Shown here piece by piece: positions 9,205 through 19,584 of a stretch of 51,765 bases of DNA. The translations under genes were made by a program, and so were the position numbers. The stretch's first letter is position 1, and each line of letters starts with the position of its first letter. The notes beneath the pieces were generated by a model. The model did not search any database, was not told the DNA's origin, and saw nothing but the letters and a program-made list of their open reading frames with translations. The DNA is from Companilactobacillus nantensis DSM 16982 (GTDB taxonomy: Bacteria > Bacillota > Bacilli > Lactobacillales > Lactobacillaceae). The stretch covers positions 1 through 51,765 of the forward strand of contig NZ_AZFV01000015.1 of NCBI RefSeq assembly GCF_001435815.1, given 5' to 3'.

Positions 9205-9894
9205 CTATCTGATATTCTCAATTACTTTAGGTCCATCGTCATAGCCGACGATAATAGTATTAACTATATCAAGAAATAGTCCATGTGCAACTATTCCCAC
9301 TTGATGGTCAAGCCAGTCAGCTAATAGGTGAGGGTGTTTAATTTCGCCCATCTTTAAATCGATAACGTAATTTTTATTATGTGTTAAGACACGGTCGCCG
9401 TTTTCATCCAATCGAAATTCTGGTTGAAGATTTTCCTTTTGAAGGTCGTTAAAAGTTTTTTCACAGCCAAAAGGAATAACTTCAAGTGGTAATGGGAAAC
9501 TACCTAATGTGTCAGCCATTTTTGATTGGTCGACGATCCAAATGTTTTTGGTGGAATTAGTTGCAACCATTTTTTCAAGCAAGTGGGCAGCACCGCCACC
9601 TTTGATACCTTGATAATTTTTGTCGATTTGATCGGCACCATCAATGGTTAAGTCAATGTGATCGACATCGTTTAAATCCTTGGTTGGGATGCCAAGTGAC
9701 TTAGCTTGTTTTTCAGAACGAGAAGATGTTGTTACCGCAACGATATTTTTGATCTCGCCAGCTTGGTAACGCTTGCCAAGTTCTTCAATCATGTAATAAA
9801 CAGTAGAACCAGTACCTAGTCCGACAACAGAATCACTTTTAATAAAGTCAACAGACTTAGTACCAACGGCTTTCTTTAATTCATTTTGATCCAA
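9205..9894 (-). CDS. rpiA: ribose-5-phosphate isomerase A
   Basis: A 229-residue enzyme interconverting ribose 5-phosphate and ribulose 5-phosphate in the pentose phosphate pathway. Diagnostic stretches are [15 protein letters not shown] (phosphate binding), DGADQID (catalytic acid region) and [11 protein letters not shown]. Length matches the family. Translation starts at TTG (9894), directly after the TAG stop of the upstream GNAT gene, with GGGGGA 7 bases before, so the two genes are translationally linked. Neighbours suggest plain housekeeping co-transcription, not a dedicated pathway. Confidence 0.95.
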   Translation of the reverse strand: MDQNELKKAVGTKSVDFIKSDSVVGLGTGSTVYYMIEELGKRYQAGEIKNIVAVTTSSRSEKQAKSLGIPTKDLNDVDHIDLTIDGADQIDKNYQGIKGGGAAHLLEKMVATNSTKNIWIVDQSKMADTLGSFPLPLEVIPFGCEKTFNDLQKENLQPEFRLDENGDRVLTHNKNYVIDLKMGEIKHPHLLADWLDHQVGIVAHGLFLDIVNTIIVGYDDGPKVIENIR

Positions 9895-10197
9895 CTAATT
9901 TTCCCCCTTTAATAGCTCTTGGTAATTTTCAGCTAACAAAAATCTGATTTCAGGCTTTCTTTCAAAAGCTGCTTTTGAGTATTCACAAACGGGTACAATC
10001 TTGAGACCCTTCAAGTCAGAATAATCTAAAGCCGCATTCAAAAGTTTACCAGCAAGTCCTTGACCACGATACGAATCGTTAACGTAAGTGTGGTCAAGTG
10101 AAATTACGCCGTCTTTAACGGTTGAATAAGTAATTTCACCAATCATTTCGTCGTTGTCTTCAAGAAAGAAACGACCATCCTCATGTTTCATTTCCAT
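9895..10197 (-). CDS. small GNAT-fold acetyltransferase (GCN5-rel_NAT1 type)
   Basis: A 100-residue protein matching the short YjdJ-like GNAT class. It has an antiparallel sheet and the acetyl-CoA binding signature YRGQGLAGKLL at about residues 63-73, then a hydrophobic strand IVPVC. These small proteins lack the substrate-binding parts of larger GNATs, so the target is unknown. The ATG at 10197 follows AGGAGGT. First gene of the cluster with rpiA and pepC; its stop codon abuts the rpiA start. Confidence 0.8.
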   Translation of the reverse strand: MEMKHEDGRFFLEDNDEMIGEITYSTVKDGVISLDHTYVNDSYRGQGLAGKLLNAALDYSDLKGLKIVPVCEYSKAAFERKPEIRFLLAENYQELLKGEN

Positions 10198-10235
10198 AAA
10201 ATTACCTCCTGCTTGTTTAATTTACTAAGGTAATG

Positions 10236-10410
10236 TCGCCTCCGGGAGCAAGGAAGAATTGTCCTGCTGTGGGACCGCTTCGAGCCAGGGTCTCGAAGCT
10301 CGATTTTGAGCTTCGCAAAGTTCACGAATCTCAAAATACGTCCGTGGAGTAAGAGCTAAAGCTCTAACACCACTATCACTGCTGGACATTCTTCCTTGCT
10401 CCCTCCAGCT
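10236..10410 (-). repeat. PE3: PE element, reverse copy
   Basis: Full-length reverse copy. The outer stem pairs 10244-10264 with 10384-10403, with one bulge. On the minus strand H2 has stem TTAGAGC/GCTCTTA, H3 has ATTTTGAG/CTCAAAAT, and H4 (10278-10298) has stem CTTCGAG/CTCGAAG around ACCCTGG, one base off the usual loop. Borders are AGCTGGAGG and GGAGGCGAC. With PE4 it fills the 644-base gap between the divergent GNAT/rpiA/pepC and dut/radA transcription units. Confidence 0.85.
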
Positions 10411-10523
10411 AAAATATTATTGGATTTAATTGCTTAGTTATTGATTTTAATGAATTGAAAGTCGATAATATTAAATCCGTTATTATATTTGTCAATTCAT
10501 AATCATCTAATTAAAAAATAAAT

Positions 10524-10707
10524 TAGCCGGAGGTCGTGAGCAAATGAGTCAGCTGTGGAGGTGGTGTTAGGACGGTGATTTTCCGTTCTTACAGCACGGG
10601 ACGAGTTTTGAGATTTGCGTATTTTGCAAAGCTCAAAATCGAGGCGAAAGACCTTGGCTTTCGCCGGTCCCCATGGCAGACTCATTTGCTCACGACTGGA
10701 GGCGGCA
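10524..10707 (+). repeat. PE4: PE element, forward copy
   Basis: Full-length forward copy. The outer stem pairs 10533-10550 with 10679-10696 (18 bp, perfect). H2 is 10563-10597, H3 is 10604-10639 (TTTTGAG/CTCAAAA) and H4 is 10644-10664 with stem GCGAAAG/CTTTCGC around ACCTTGG. Borders are TAGCCGGAGG and TGGAGGCGGCA. It lies 113 bases from PE3 in the opposite orientation. Bases 10411-10523 are AT-rich and probably contain promoters, but I cannot assign them. Confidence 0.87.
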
Positions 10708-10841
10708 GCAAAAAAATCCGTTCCTTAGTTAAATTTAATATAATACTACTCTATTATAAGAAGAAAGTCAGTGTAATGAATAGTTTTATAGCTTCTAAAA
10801 TGCTATTATTTTAGATATCTAATGCTTAAGGAGTTTTCGAT

Positions 10842-11384
10842 TTGACTAAAAAACGTGGATTTGAAATTGTAAAAAAATACGAGGGTAAAGGTATCAATTT
10901 ACCTGTTCGTCAAACTAAAAATGCTGCAGGGTATGATATTGAGAGTGCTGAAGATTTTGTTGTTCCTTCTATTTGGAAGTTCGGTGTGCTCAATGTTTTG
11001 AAATTTTTGCTCAATAAAGGCAAAATGGATGATGACAAAATTGCTGAAGTTCAAAAGTCAATTAAGCCAGTCTTAGTACCAACCGGTATCAAAGCATATA
11101 TGCAAGATGATGAAGTGTTAATTATCGCTAGTCGTTCTAGTAATCCATTGAAACGTGGCTTATCGATTCCTAATGGGATTGGTGTTGTTGATGCTGATTA
11201 TTATAATAATGACAGTAATGAGGGTGAATTGTTTGTTCAATTGATCAACTTTTTCCCTGTTGATTACACAGTTAAAAAAGGCGAACGTTTGGCCCAAGGT
11301 ATTTTTATCAATTATCTAACAACGGATGATGATGAAGGTGGATTAACGAAACGTCATGGAGGATTTGGTTCTTCAGGAATATAA
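10842..11384 (+). CDS. dut: dUTPase-family protein
   Basis: A 180-residue trimeric dUTPase-like protein that would convert dUTP to dUMP and diphosphate, keeping uracil out of DNA and feeding dTMP synthesis. All five motifs are visible: [11 protein letters not shown] (1), ASRSSNP (2), [11 protein letters not shown] (3), GERLAQGIF (4) and RHGGFGSSG (5). An insertion of about 25 residues between motifs 1 and 2 ([20 protein letters not shown] region) makes it longer than standard enzymes of about 145-150 residues, as in some lactobacillus and phage relatives. The start is TTG at 10842, with AAGGAG 8 bases upstream. It is followed by radA in an apparent operon. Confidence 0.88.
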   Translation: MTKKRGFEIVKKYEGKGINLPVRQTKNAAGYDIESAEDFVVPSIWKFGVLNVLKFLLNKGKMDDDKIAEVQKSIKPVLVPTGIKAYMQDDEVLIIASRSSNPLKRGLSIPNGIGVVDADYYNNDSNEGELFVQLINFFPVDYTVKKGERLAQGIFINYLTTDDDEGGLTKRHGGFGSSGI

Positions 11385-11403
11385 TAAGAAAGGAACTATT
11401 TTA

Positions 11404-12786
11404 TTGGCAAAAGCTAAAACGAAATTTGTATGTCAAAATTGTGGCTATGTTTCCCCAAAGTACTTAGGACGTTGTCCTAATTGCGGTGTCTGGAATCAAA
11501 TGGTTGAAGAAATCGATCAACCAGAAATTGCTAAAATCAGTAAAGCCAATGCTACACCAAGTCGTCGTGTCAGCGATGTTGAAGCTAAGCCTGTTAAACT
11601 AGGCGAAGTTTCTTTTGAAAAGGAACCGCGTGTTGAGACTGATTTGGGTGAACTAAACCGTGTGCTTGGTGGTGGAATTGTTCCAGGCTCATTGATCTTA
11701 ATTGGTGGTGATCCTGGTATTGGTAAATCAACACTGTTAACACAAGTGTCTGGTCAATTAGCTAAAGATGGTAGCAAAGTTTTATATGTTTCTGGTGAAG
11801 AGAGTGCTTCACAAATTAAGATGCGTGCTGATCGAATCGGTGTGACGGGTGACAATTTGTATCTTTATCCACAGACTGATATGAGCTACATTCGTCAGAC
11901 CATCGATGAGATGCATCCTGATTATTTGATTATTGATTCTGTCCAAACAATGGATGAACCTGAGATTACATCAGCTGTTGGTAGTGTTTCACAAATTCGA
12001 GAGGTTACAGCTGAATTGATGAACATTGCCAAGCAACAAAACATTACAGTTTTTGTTGTTGGTCATGTGACCAAAGGTGGTGCAATTGCCGGACCAAAGA
12101 TTTTGGAACATATGGTGGATACTGTTCTATACTTTGAGGGGGACACCCACCACAGTTACCGAATTTTGCGTTCAGTTAAGAACCGATTTGGTTCGACGAA
12201 TGAAATCGGTATTTTTGAAATGCGGACGAAAGGTTTGGTCGAAGTGGCTAATCCTTCGGAAATCTTTTTGGAAGAACGTTTAGCTGATGCCAATGGTTCT
12301 GCTGTGGTTGTTTCCATGGAAGGTACGAGACCAATTTTGGTAGAAATCCAATCATTAATTACGCCGACAGTTTTTGGGAATGCTAAGAGAACTGCTACAG
12401 GTTTAGATCACAACCGCGTATCTGTGATCATGGCAGTTTTGGAAAAACGTGGTAACTTGATGCTTCAAAATCAAGATGCTTACTTGAAATCCACTGGTGG
12501 CGTAAAATTGGATGAGCCAGCGATTGATTTAGCTTTAGCAATGTCCATCGCATCCAGTTACAAAAATACCGGAATTCCGGACACAGATTGTTTTGTTGGT
12601 GAAGTCGGTTTGACAGGTGAAGTTCGCCGAGTTAATCGAATTGACCAACGGGTCAATGAAGCTGAAAAACTTGGCTTCAAACGAATTTTTGTGCCTAAAA
12701 ATAATCTGGGTGACTGGTCGAAGAACAATAAAATTCAAATAATCGGTGTCAGTACAGTATCAGATGCAATGAACAAAATTTTCTAA
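11404..12786 (+). CDS. radA: DNA repair protein RadA
   Basis: A 460-residue RecA-like ATPase that promotes branch migration during recombination. In order: an N-terminal zinc finger (CxxC at 10-13 and CPNC), Walker [11 protein letters not shown], the RadA-specific KNRFGSTNE motif, and a C-terminal Lon-protease-like domain ([17 protein letters not shown] region). The TTG at 11404 gives [15 protein letters not shown], the usual family start, with AAGAAAGGA about 9 bases upstream; earlier starts overlap dut. The dut-radA-yacL-gltX order is common in lactobacilli. Confidence 0.95.
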   Translation: MAKAKTKFVCQNCGYVSPKYLGRCPNCGVWNQMVEEIDQPEIAKISKANATPSRRVSDVEAKPVKLGEVSFEKEPRVETDLGELNRVLGGGIVPGSLILIGGDPGIGKSTLLTQVSGQLAKDGSKVLYVSGEESASQIKMRADRIGVTGDNLYLYPQTDMSYIRQTIDEMHPDYLIIDSVQTMDEPEITSAVGSVSQIREVTAELMNIAKQQNITVFVVGHVTKGGAIAGPKILEHMVDTVLYFEGDTHHSYRILRSVKNRFGSTNEIGIFEMRTKGLVEVANPSEIFLEERLADANGSAVVVSMEGTRPILVEIQSLITPTVFGNAKRTATGLDHNRVSVIMAVLEKRGNLMLQNQDAYLKSTGGVKLDEPAIDLALAMSIASSYKNTGIPDTDCFVGEVGLTGEVRRVNRIDQRVNEAEKLGFKRIFVPKNNLGDWSKNNKIQIIGVSTVSDAMNKIF

Positions 12787-12799
12787 TGAGGAGGTTTTT

Positions 12800-14071
12800 A
12801 TGCGAAAAATTGTAGTAAATATAATTTTTGCATTGTTGGGTATTGCTGTCGGAATTACAGTTTTACCTAGCTTGTGGGAAGTGTCAGGTTTAGCAGGAAT
12901 TGCTTTTATCAATAACGGCTATTTTGATGGACTTATTGGATGTATTATATTTTATTTTGTGTCGTTCTTGTTTGTTAAACCAATTTTAGATTTGAACCAA
13001 CAGATTGAAAAATATCTTAATTCGAGATCACCAGGTTGGATCATTTACGGATCAGGATTTTTAATTGGTGGCTTAGTTTTAGCCAATATCATTTCGATTC
13101 CGTTCTATATGATGCACAACATGTTTTCAAATGTGATTCCAGTTATCTTAATGATCGTCTTTGGTTGGATCGGTTTTCGAATGGGAACGAGTCGTCGTAA
13201 CGACTGGAATAACTTTTCGATTTCCAAGCGAAATACTAACAAGACAACAGCTGAAAAGAACAATGAAATTGCTTCCGAAGGTGAAGTAACACGTCGTTCA
13301 GCTAAAAAAGATTATTATCCATACAAAATTTTGGATACATCTGTTGTAATCGATGGTCGAATCCATCAATTGGCTCAAACAGGATTTTTGGAAGGTAAGT
13401 TGATGATTCCGGACTTCGTTGTCCATGAATTACAATTAATTTCCGATTCCAGTGATAATCAAAAGCGTGAACGTGGACGTCGTGGATTAGATATCTTGAA
13501 CGAAATCAAGATGGATCAAACGATAAATTATGAAACAACAACGCGTGATTATGATAATATTCCAGAAGTGGATATGAAATTGCTTAAATTAGCTAAAGAA
13601 ATCGGTGGTGCTGTCATCACAAATGATTATAATTTAAGTAAGGTCAGTGAATTTCAAAATGTTCAAGTACTTAACATTAACGAATTAGCCAAAGTTTTGA
13701 AACCAATGGTTTTGCCAGGAGAAACGATGACTGTTAAAGTTATTAAAGAGGGTACTGAAAGAGAGCAAGGTGTCGCATACCTAGAAGATGGTACGATGGT
13801 TGTTGTTGAAGAAGGTAAATACTTCATTAATAAGGACGTCGATGTCGTTGTAACTAGTGCATTGCAAACTGATGCTGGTAAAATGATTTTTGCAAAACCT
13901 AAACATTCAATGCATGGTATCCAAGAAAAGAGTAGTGTCAAAGAGAATACCAACAGCCATAATGCCGGTGGTACCAATAGCAACCACAATAATAATGGCA
14001 ACCGGAATTCAAATCGAAACAACTCGAGAAATAAAAGGGGAGAACACAGAAATGGCAAAAAAGTCAGATAA
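12800..14071 (+). CDS. yacL: YacL-type membrane protein with PIN and TRAM domains
   Basis: A 423-residue protein. About four hydrophobic segments fill the first 120 or so residues. A PIN-type nuclease domain follows, with conserved acids in [10 protein letters not shown] and TNDYNL, then a TRAM RNA-binding domain ([11 protein letters not shown] to [10 protein letters not shown]). The end is a low-complexity tail rich in Asn, Ser and His, where translation overlaps gltX by 20 bases. The family is widespread in Firmicutes next to radA; a membrane-tied RNase role is inferred from the domains. The ATG follows GAGGAGG. The Asn-rich tail is variable and probably disordered. Confidence 0.9.
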   Translation: MRKIVVNIIFALLGIAVGITVLPSLWEVSGLAGIAFINNGYFDGLIGCIIFYFVSFLFVKPILDLNQQIEKYLNSRSPGWIIYGSGFLIGGLVLANIISIPFYMMHNMFSNVIPVILMIVFGWIGFRMGTSRRNDWNNFSISKRNTNKTTAEKNNEIASEGEVTRRSAKKDYYPYKILDTSVVIDGRIHQLAQTGFLEGKLMIPDFVVHELQLISDSSDNQKRERGRRGLDILNEIKMDQTINYETTTRDYDNIPEVDMKLLKLAKEIGGAVITNDYNLSKVSEFQNVQVLNINELAKVLKPMVLPGETMTVKVIKEGTEREQGVAYLEDGTMVVVEEGKYFINKDVDVVVTSALQTDAGKMIFAKPKHSMHGIQEKSSVKENTNSHNAGGTNSNHNNNGNRNSNRNNSRNKRGEHRNGKKVR

Positions 14072-15548
14072 CAAAATTCGTGTAAGATATGCACCAAGTC
14101 CAACAGGTCACTTGCACATTGGGAATGCTAGAACCGCTATCTTTAACTACTTGTTCGCACGTAGTCACAAGGGAACTTTCGTAATCCGTATCGAAGATAC
14201 AGATACAAAGCGTAACGTTGAAGGTGGAACAAAGAGTCAACTAGAAAACCTTAAATGGCTTGGTGTTGATTGGGATGAAGGTCCAGATGTCGGTGGAGAT
14301 TATGGTCCATACCGTCAATCAGAAAGAAAAGATATTTATCAAAAATATATTGATGAATTACTTGAAAAGGGCTTAGCTTACAAATCATATCTGACTGAAG
14401 AACAACTAACAAAGATGCGTGAAGATCAAGAAGCCAATGGTCAAATGCCACACTACGAATATGAATTCGCTGGTATGACTGAAGACGAAAAAGCTGCTAA
14501 GATTAAAGAAGCTGAAGATGCTGGACTACAACCAGTTGTCAGATTCCACGTACCACATGCTAAAAACTACGAATGGGACGATATCGTTAAGGGTAAAGTT
14601 TCAATCGGTTCAGACACTATCGGTGGCGATTGGGTTATCCAAAAACGTGACGGTATGCCTACATACAACTTTGCCGTTGTTATTGATGACCACTTGATGG
14701 AAATCTCTCATGTTCTTCGTGGTGATGATCACGTTGCTAACACACCAAAACAATTGATGATTTATGAAGCACTTGGCTGGGAAGCACCTAAGTTCGGTCA
14801 CATGACACTTATTATCAATACTGAAACTGGTAAGAAGTTAAGTAAACGTGATGAATCAATTCTCCAATTTATCGAACAATATCGTGAATTAGGTTATCTA
14901 CCAGAAGCTATGTTTAACTTCATTACTTTACTTGGCTGGTCTCCAGTTGGTGAAGATGAATTATTCACACGCAAACAATTTATCAAGATTTTTGATGAAC
15001 ATCGTTTGAGTAGATCACCTGCTAAATTTGATCAAAAGAAACTTGAATGGGTTAATAACCAATATGTTAAGACAGCTGATGTTAGTGAAATCACTGACTT
15101 AGTTTTGGCTAACTTGATTGAAGCAAAACGCATCGATGCTGAACCAAGCACAGATGAAATTCAATGGGTAAGACACTTAACAGAACTTTATATGCCACAA
15201 ATGAGTTATACACAACAAATCGTTGAGTTGTCAGATGTCTTCTTTAACCAACCAGAACATCTAACAGACGACGAACAACAAGAACTTGTTGATGATGATT
15301 CAAAGGCTGCAATTGAAGATTTGAAGGGCAAGTTAGAAAAACTTACTCGTTTCACAGCTACACAAATCATGGCAGCAATCCAATCAGTTAGAGCTGATAC
15401 TGGTGTTAAGGGTAGAAAACTTTACATGCCAGCTAGAATTGCTACTACTAGAACAATGCATGGTCCAGCTATTGCTGAAACAATTGAATTGTTTGGTAAA
15501 GACAAGGCTCTTGCTAATATCGACAAGACTTTGAAGGAAATGAACTAA
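14052..15548 (+). CDS. gltX: glutamyl-tRNA synthetase
   Basis: A 498-residue class I synthetase charging tRNA-Glu; in most Firmicutes it also charges tRNA-Gln for later amidation. The HIGH motif is HLHIGNA in [16 protein letters not shown], and the KMSKS motif is KLSKRDES. The ATG at 14052 ([16 protein letters not shown]) has AAGGGGAGA about 9 bases upstream and lies inside the 3' end of yacL, giving a 20-base overlap that suggests coupled translation. Ends at the terminator at 15580. No T-box leader is present because the gene begins inside yacL. Confidence 0.96.
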   Translation: MAKKSDNKIRVRYAPSPTGHLHIGNARTAIFNYLFARSHKGTFVIRIEDTDTKRNVEGGTKSQLENLKWLGVDWDEGPDVGGDYGPYRQSERKDIYQKYIDELLEKGLAYKSYLTEEQLTKMREDQEANGQMPHYEYEFAGMTEDEKAAKIKEAEDAGLQPVVRFHVPHAKNYEWDDIVKGKVSIGSDTIGGDWVIQKRDGMPTYNFAVVIDDHLMEISHVLRGDDHVANTPKQLMIYEALGWEAPKFGHMTLIINTETGKKLSKRDESILQFIEQYRELGYLPEAMFNFITLLGWSPVGEDELFTRKQFIKIFDEHRLSRSPAKFDQKKLEWVNNQYVKTADVSEITDLVLANLIEAKRIDAEPSTDEIQWVRHLTELYMPQMSYTQQIVELSDVFFNQPEHLTDDEQQELVDDDSKAAIEDLKGKLEKLTRFTATQIMAAIQSVRADTGVKGRKLYMPARIATTRTMHGPAIAETIELFGKDKALANIDKTLKEMN

Positions 15549-15579
15549 TTCATTTCAAACAAAAATAAAACAGAAAAAG

Positions 15580-15621
15580 AGGTTGAAGGAAAACTTAGTT
15601 TGCCTCAACCCCTTTTTTATA
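15580..15621 (+). terminator. terminator after gltX, in the cysS leader
   Basis: GAGGTTGAAGGAAAAC can pair with GTTTGCCTCAACCCC with one mismatch, followed by TTTTTTTAT. It leaves only 13 bases before the cysS ATG, so it could also act as an attenuator of cysS. No T-box sequence (TGGNACCGCG) is visible. Confidence 0.6.
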
Positions 15622-15633
15622 TAGGTGAAGATT

Positions 15634-17043
15634 ATGTTGAAAATTTTTAATACCTTAACGCGAGAAAAAGAAGAATTTAAACCAATAACACCTAAGCAAG
15701 TAAATATGTATGTCTGTGGACCCACTGTGTATAACTATATTCACATTGGTAATGCGCGTTCGATCGTAGCGTTTGATACTGTGCGTCGTTACTTAGAATT
15801 CTTAGGCTACGATGTTAAATTTGTTTCTAACTTTACCGATGTTGACGACAAGATGATTAAGGAAGCTAATAAAGAAGGCATTACCGTACCCGAAGTGGCT
15901 GACCGTTTCATCAAAGCATTTTACGAAGATATTGCCCAAATCAATGTTCAAAAGGCAACAATTAATCCTCGTGCGACAGACAACATTACTGAGATTATCG
16001 ACTTTATTAAAGACTTAGTTGCCAAAGACTATGCTTATGAATCACAAGGGGATGTGTTCTATCGTGCCCGGAAGTTTAAACATTATGGTGAATTGTCAGA
16101 TCAAAATATTGATCAATTAGTCGAAGGTGCTAGTGAACACGTTGGTGACACTGAGTTTGCTAAGAAACAAGATCCAATCGATTTTGCGCTTTGGAAAAAA
16201 GCTAAACCAGGTGAAATCAAATGGGACTCTCCTTGGGGTGAAGGTCGTCCAGGCTGGCACATCGAATGTTCAGTTATGTCAACAAAGTACTTAGGTGATA
16301 CGTTTGATATTCATGGTGGTGGTCAAGATTTGGAATTCCCTCATCACGAAAATGAAATTGCTCAAAGTGAAGCTAAGACAGGTAAGAAATTTGTTAACTA
16401 TTGGATGCACAATGGCTTTGTAACGGTTGAAAATAACGAGAAGATGAGTAAGTCACTCGGTAACTTTGTAACAGTTCATGATCTTGTTAAAACAACTAAT
16501 CCGCAAGTTTTACGTTTCTTCCTTTCATCAACACACTATCGTCGTCCGCTTGAATATTCACAAGATAATTTACAAAAGGCTGCCGATAATTTGGATAAAA
16601 TTAAAACAGCTTACAATAACTTGAAGTTTAGACTTGATGGTGCTGAAGATGCTAGTGATATCAACGATATTCAAACGCAAGTTACGAAGATTGTGGATGA
16701 TTTTAAGACTGCTATGAATGATGACTTTAACGTTCAAAACGGCTTGACAGAAATCTTTAATTTGGTCAGCTTGGCTAACAATTATGCTGCTGGCGAGACG
16801 GTTGCGAAAAATGCTGCAAATGTTATCCTAGAAGCTATGGTTAAATTGACTAGTATTTTGGGTGTTAAATTAGATGATCAACAAGATCTTTCTGAAGAAA
16901 TCCAACAAATGGTCGATCAACGTGATGAAGCTCGTGCAAATAAAGATTTTGCCACAAGTGATAAATTACGTGACCAACTAAAGGATATGGGTGTGATCTT
17001 AGAGGATACACCACAGGGAACACGGTGGCATATTAATGACTGA
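15634..17043 (+). CDS. cysS: cysteinyl-tRNA synthetase
   Basis: A 469-residue class I synthetase for tRNA-Cys. HIGH motif [14 protein letters not shown] motif KMSKSLGNF; the zinc-site residues are in CGPTVY, WHIECS and [10 protein letters not shown]. The ATG at 15634 follows AGGTGAAG; the GTG at 15625 lies within that ribosome site. In Bacillus the order is gltX-cysE-cysS; here cysE is missing, so serine acetyltransferase must be elsewhere or absent. Its stop overlaps the mrnC start (ATGACTGA), so the two are coupled. Confidence 0.96.
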   Translation: MLKIFNTLTREKEEFKPITPKQVNMYVCGPTVYNYIHIGNARSIVAFDTVRRYLEFLGYDVKFVSNFTDVDDKMIKEANKEGITVPEVADRFIKAFYEDIAQINVQKATINPRATDNITEIIDFIKDLVAKDYAYESQGDVFYRARKFKHYGELSDQNIDQLVEGASEHVGDTEFAKKQDPIDFALWKKAKPGEIKWDSPWGEGRPGWHIECSVMSTKYLGDTFDIHGGGQDLEFPHHENEIAQSEAKTGKKFVNYWMHNGFVTVENNEKMSKSLGNFVTVHDLVKTTNPQVLRFFLSSTHYRRPLEYSQDNLQKAADNLDKIKTAYNNLKFRLDGAEDASDINDIQTQVTKIVDDFKTAMNDDFNVQNGLTEIFNLVSLANNYAAGETVAKNAANVILEAMVKLTSILGVKLDDQQDLSEEIQQMVDQRDEARANKDFATSDKLRDQLKDMGVILEDTPQGTRWHIND

Positions 17044-17449
17044 TGTTAAGAAATTTAATGGCGTAACTTTGGCATATTTAGGGGATGCTGTTTATGAAGT
17101 TTTTGTTCGTGAACATTTACTCGAGAAAAATATTGTTAAAGTTAACGAATTACAGCACCAAGCGAAACATTACGTTTCCGCAAAAGCACAAGCATCACTA
17201 ATTACATTGATGCTTGATAAAGATGTTTTATCTGAACAAGAGATTCGTGTTTACAAGAACGGCCGTAACGCGAAGAAACAAACAAAAGCAAAGAATACGA
17301 GTGTCGTCACGTATCACATGTCCACTGGTTTTGAAGCAGTTTTTGGCTATTTAGATATTACTGGCAACAAAGAACGCGTGAAAGAACTAGCACAATGGTG
17401 CATAAATGAAGTAGAGACAGGTGAAGCAGATGACAGACAATTCAAATAA
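17036..17449 (+). CDS. mrnC: Mini-ribonuclease 3
   Basis: A 137-residue RNase III catalytic domain without the double-stranded RNA-binding domain. In Firmicutes this dimeric enzyme matures 23S rRNA ends. The signature [18 protein letters not shown] is near the N-terminus, with acidic catalytic residues and a conserved [13 protein letters not shown] basic stretch. The start overlaps the cysS stop by 8 bases and the gene overlaps rlmB by 20 bases, so the three form an operon. Confidence 0.93.
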   Translation: MTDVKKFNGVTLAYLGDAVYEVFVREHLLEKNIVKVNELQHQAKHYVSAKAQASLITLMLDKDVLSEQEIRVYKNGRNAKKQTKAKNTSVVTYHMSTGFEAVFGYLDITGNKERVKELAQWCINEVETGEADDRQFK

Positions 17450-18194
17450 TAATGACATTGAATTAGTTTATGGTGTCCATTCAGTAATCGAATTATTGAA
17501 ATCGGCAACAGCTAATCAACGAGTTAACAAAGTTTTAGTTCAAAAGGGACTCTCAAGTGAACATATTGCTGAAGCAATTAAGCTAGCTAAAAGAGACCGT
17601 TTGATTGTTCAAGAAGTACCAAAGAATAAGCTAGATGATATTAGTGAAGGCGGCAATCACCAAGGAATGGCCGCTTATATTGCCTCATATCAATACGCGG
17701 AAATGGATGATATTTTCAAGAAAGCTGAAGAAAAAGGTGAAGACCCATTCATCTTGATCTTAGATAAAATTGAAGATCCCCATAACTTAGGCTCAATCAT
17801 GAGAACAGCTGATGCCGTAGGAGTTCACGGAATTATCGTGCCAAAGCATCGTTCAACAGGATTAACATCCGTAGTTGCAAAGACTTCAACTGGTGCGATT
17901 GAACACGTGCCAGTTGTACGAGTAACAAACTTAGTTAATACCATCAAAGATTTAAAGAAGAAAAACGTTTGGGTCTTTGGAACAGCCATGGAAGGCGACA
18001 ATTACCGTAATTGGAATGCCAAAGGTGCAGTAGCACTTATCATCGGAAACGAAGGTAAAGGTATTTCACCATTAGTTCTAAAACAAGCAGACCAAACATT
18101 GAATATCCCAATGGTCGGACATGTTCAAAGTTTGAATGCTAGTGTGGCAACAGGAGTATTGTTGTATCAAGCATTTGCTTCACGTCATGCTTAG
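17430..18194 (+). CDS. rlmB: 23S rRNA (guanosine-2'-O)-methyltransferase RlmB
   Basis: A 254-residue SpoU/TrmH-class methyltransferase; RlmB methylates a guanosine of 23S rRNA. The N-terminal substrate-binding domain (VYGVHSVIELL) is followed by the knotted SAM-binding domain with the three class motifs: DPHNLGSIMRTADA, IGNEGKGISP and LNASVATGVLLYQ. The ATG at 17430 is chosen because AGGTGAAG precedes it; an upstream GTG is part of that site. It is the last gene before PE5. Confidence 0.92.
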   Translation: MTDNSNNNDIELVYGVHSVIELLKSATANQRVNKVLVQKGLSSEHIAEAIKLAKRDRLIVQEVPKNKLDDISEGGNHQGMAAYIASYQYAEMDDIFKKAEEKGEDPFILILDKIEDPHNLGSIMRTADAVGVHGIIVPKHRSTGLTSVVAKTSTGAIEHVPVVRVTNLVNTIKDLKKKNVWVFGTAMEGDNYRNWNAKGAVALIIGNEGKGISPLVLKQADQTLNIPMVGHVQSLNASVATGVLLYQAFASRHA

Positions 18195-18245
18195 ATAAAA
18201 AATAGGTATTTGAATCTTTATTAATCAAGTACTATGACAGTCACC

Positions 18246-18422
18246 CTAGCCGGAGGTTGCAAGGAAGTTTGCCAGCAGTGAAGGTGGCGTTAGGGCTTTA
18301 GCCCTTACACCACGGACGTATTTTGAGACTTGCGGTTTATGCAAGGCTCAAAATCGAGGTTCGAGACCTTGGCTCGAATCGGTCCCACAGCAGGCAAAAC
18401 TTCCTTGCAACCGGAGGCGGCA
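18246..18422 (+). repeat. PE5: PE element, forward copy
   Basis: Full-length forward copy. The outer stem pairs 18255-18273 with 18393-18412, with one bulge. H2 (18283-18312) has stem TTAGGGC/GCCCTTA, H3 is 18320-18354, and H4 (18360-18378) has stem TTCGAG/CTCGAA around ACCTTGG. Borders are CTAGCCGGAGG and CCGGAGGCGGCA. It begins 51 bases after the rlmB stop and is followed at once by a true terminator, in the 347-base gap before the sigma factor gene. Confidence 0.88.
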
Positions 18423-18425
18423 TAT

Positions 18426-18458
18426 AAAACGAATGATTAAATTTCATTCGTTTTTTTT
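18426..18458 (+). terminator. terminator separating rlmB/PE5 from the sigma factor gene
   Basis: AAAACGAATGA (18426-18436) pairs with TCATTCGTTTT (18444-18454), followed by a T-run. Because PE5 lies before it, transcripts from rlmB would carry PE5 at their 3' end. Confidence 0.85.
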
Positions 18459-18541
18459 GTAAACAAATGTTCGCTAGAATATCGGAAATCCCCCATGTTA
18501 TCGTATTATTGTAAAGTTATTGTCCGTAATAAATTTATCAG

Positions 18542-19114
18542 ATGTCTAATTTAGAAGCACTGTGGATCGAACAAGTAAGAGATGCTCGAGATTCAACCGC
18601 GTTATTTAATTTAGTAGATAGATATAATCCGATGATTGACAATATGCTCAGTCAATACTATGTCAGAAGTTACGAACGAAGTGATTGGTATCAGGAGGCA
18701 AGCGTGATTTGTCAGGAATCCTGTGACCTATTTGATGGATCGACTGGGTCAAAGTTTGGCAGTTTTTTTAAGATGAAATTTAAGCATCGTGTGATTGATT
18801 TAATTAGATATGAGAATGCCGCCAAGCGTAAGGCTAATAATTTTACCGAACCAATTCATGATGTTGAAGAAGCTAGACTAACAACGCCTAGTCATATAGA
18901 AACAATCGAATACCTTGACCATATTAAACGTGCAGCAAAAGAAATGACACGTAAGGAATTAATTGGATTACGTTTTTCCTTGGGAAAACTGTCATTAAAA
19001 GAGGCTTGTCGCTTGGCAGGGTGTGATCATAAGGGCTTGTTGATAATTACTTATCGTTGCAAAAAGAAAATCAAGGAACATTGTGATGAATTGTTTGGTG
19101 ATGATTTGTCATGA
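18542..19114 (+). CDS. sigH: SigH/ComX-like RNA polymerase sigma factor
   Basis: A 190-residue sigma-70-family protein. Region 2 lies at about residues 15-95 (ERSDWYQEASVICQESCDLFD then KFGSFFKMKFKHRVIDLIR), region 4 at about 130-185 (LSLKEACRLAGCDHKGLLIITYRCKKKIKE). Its place between rlmB and rpmG-secE-nusG is that of sigH in Bacillus. In lactic acid bacteria the equivalent factor controls late competence genes, so this is the likely role. The ATG at 18542 has no good ribosome site (AATAAATTTATCAG just before it), suggesting low or tightly controlled translation. No other start with a better site is visible. Confidence 0.82.
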   Translation: MSNLEALWIEQVRDARDSTALFNLVDRYNPMIDNMLSQYYVRSYERSDWYQEASVICQESCDLFDGSTGSKFGSFFKMKFKHRVIDLIRYENAAKRKANNFTEPIHDVEEARLTTPSHIETIEYLDHIKRAAKEMTRKELIGLRFSLGKLSLKEACRLAGCDHKGLLIITYRCKKKIKEHCDELFGDDLS

Positions 19115-19143
19115 GATTGCAATGGACAAACAAAACTCTAAAG

Positions 19144-19171
19144 TTTACAATTAGTAAGATTAAGATATAAA
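19144..19171 (+). promoter_or_regulatory. probable promoter of rpmG-secE
   Basis: TTTACA (19144-19149), a 16-base spacer, then TATAAA (19166-19171), 22 bases before the rpmG start. Confidence 0.5.
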
Positions 19172-19192
19172 TTGGATTTTTTGGAGAATATA

Positions 19193-19342
19193 ATGGGATT
19201 AAGAAAAGTAGCCCTTGCTTGTACTGTCTGTGGCTCAAGAAACTACACAATTACTGAGAACCCTAGCAGAACAGAACGTCTTGAAGTAAAGAAGTTTTGT
19301 AAGCACTGTGGTAAACATACGTTACATAAAGAAACAAGATAA
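19193..19342 (+). CDS. rpmG: 50S ribosomal protein L33
   Basis: A 49-residue ribosomal protein. It reads [20 protein letters not shown] and carries two CxxC pairs (Cys10/Cys13 and Cys36/Cys39) forming a zinc ribbon, so it is the zinc-dependent form. The ribosome site TTGGAG lies about 7-10 bases upstream. It sits directly before secE and nusG, the usual Firmicute arrangement, and is probably co-transcribed with secE, 14 bases away. Confidence 0.93.
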   Translation: MGLRKVALACTVCGSRNYTITENPSRTERLEVKKFCKHCGKHTLHKETR

Positions 19343-19356
19343 CTCTGGAGGAACAA

Positions 19357-19542
19357 ATGAAACTATTTAAATTTTTTGGTAGTGTCAACAAAGAAATGAA
19401 ATTAGTTGTTTGGCCTACATTTAAAGAAAACAGACGTGATACATGGACTGTTATCGCAACATCATTAATGTATGCAATCTTCTTTGCTCTAGTTGACTGG
19501 GGCTTGATTGCACTATTACAACACTTTGTAATGGGTAAATAG
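19357..19542 (+). CDS. secE: preprotein translocase subunit SecE
   Basis: A 61-residue single-span membrane protein of the SecYEG channel. The amphipathic stretch FGSVNKEMKLVVWPTFKENRRDT is followed by one transmembrane helix (about residues 30-55). The WPT motif is diagnostic of SecE. The ATG follows TGGAGGA. It is followed by a terminator before nusG. Confidence 0.95.
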   Translation: MKLFKFFGSVNKEMKLVVWPTFKENRRDTWTVIATSLMYAIFFALVDWGLIALLQHFVMGK

Positions 19543-19584
19543 ATTGTAAGACAACGAAAAATTTGCTATTATGTTTGTAACGAG

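Noticed and set aside
10503-10814. Short open frames across PE4 (both strands), and similarly across PE6-PE7 (20212-20535) and PE8 (36459-36753)
   Set aside because: GC-rich palindromes give open frames on both strands; no ribosome sites and no protein-like composition.
13663-14103. Long minus-strand open frame opposite the yacL end and gltX start
   Set aside because: Shadow of the coding strand; leucine/serine-rich composition from antisense reading and no ribosome site.
15549-15633. T-box leader before cysS
   Set aside because: Only 85 bases, with no T-box or specifier-loop sequence; the hairpin is a simple terminator of gltX.
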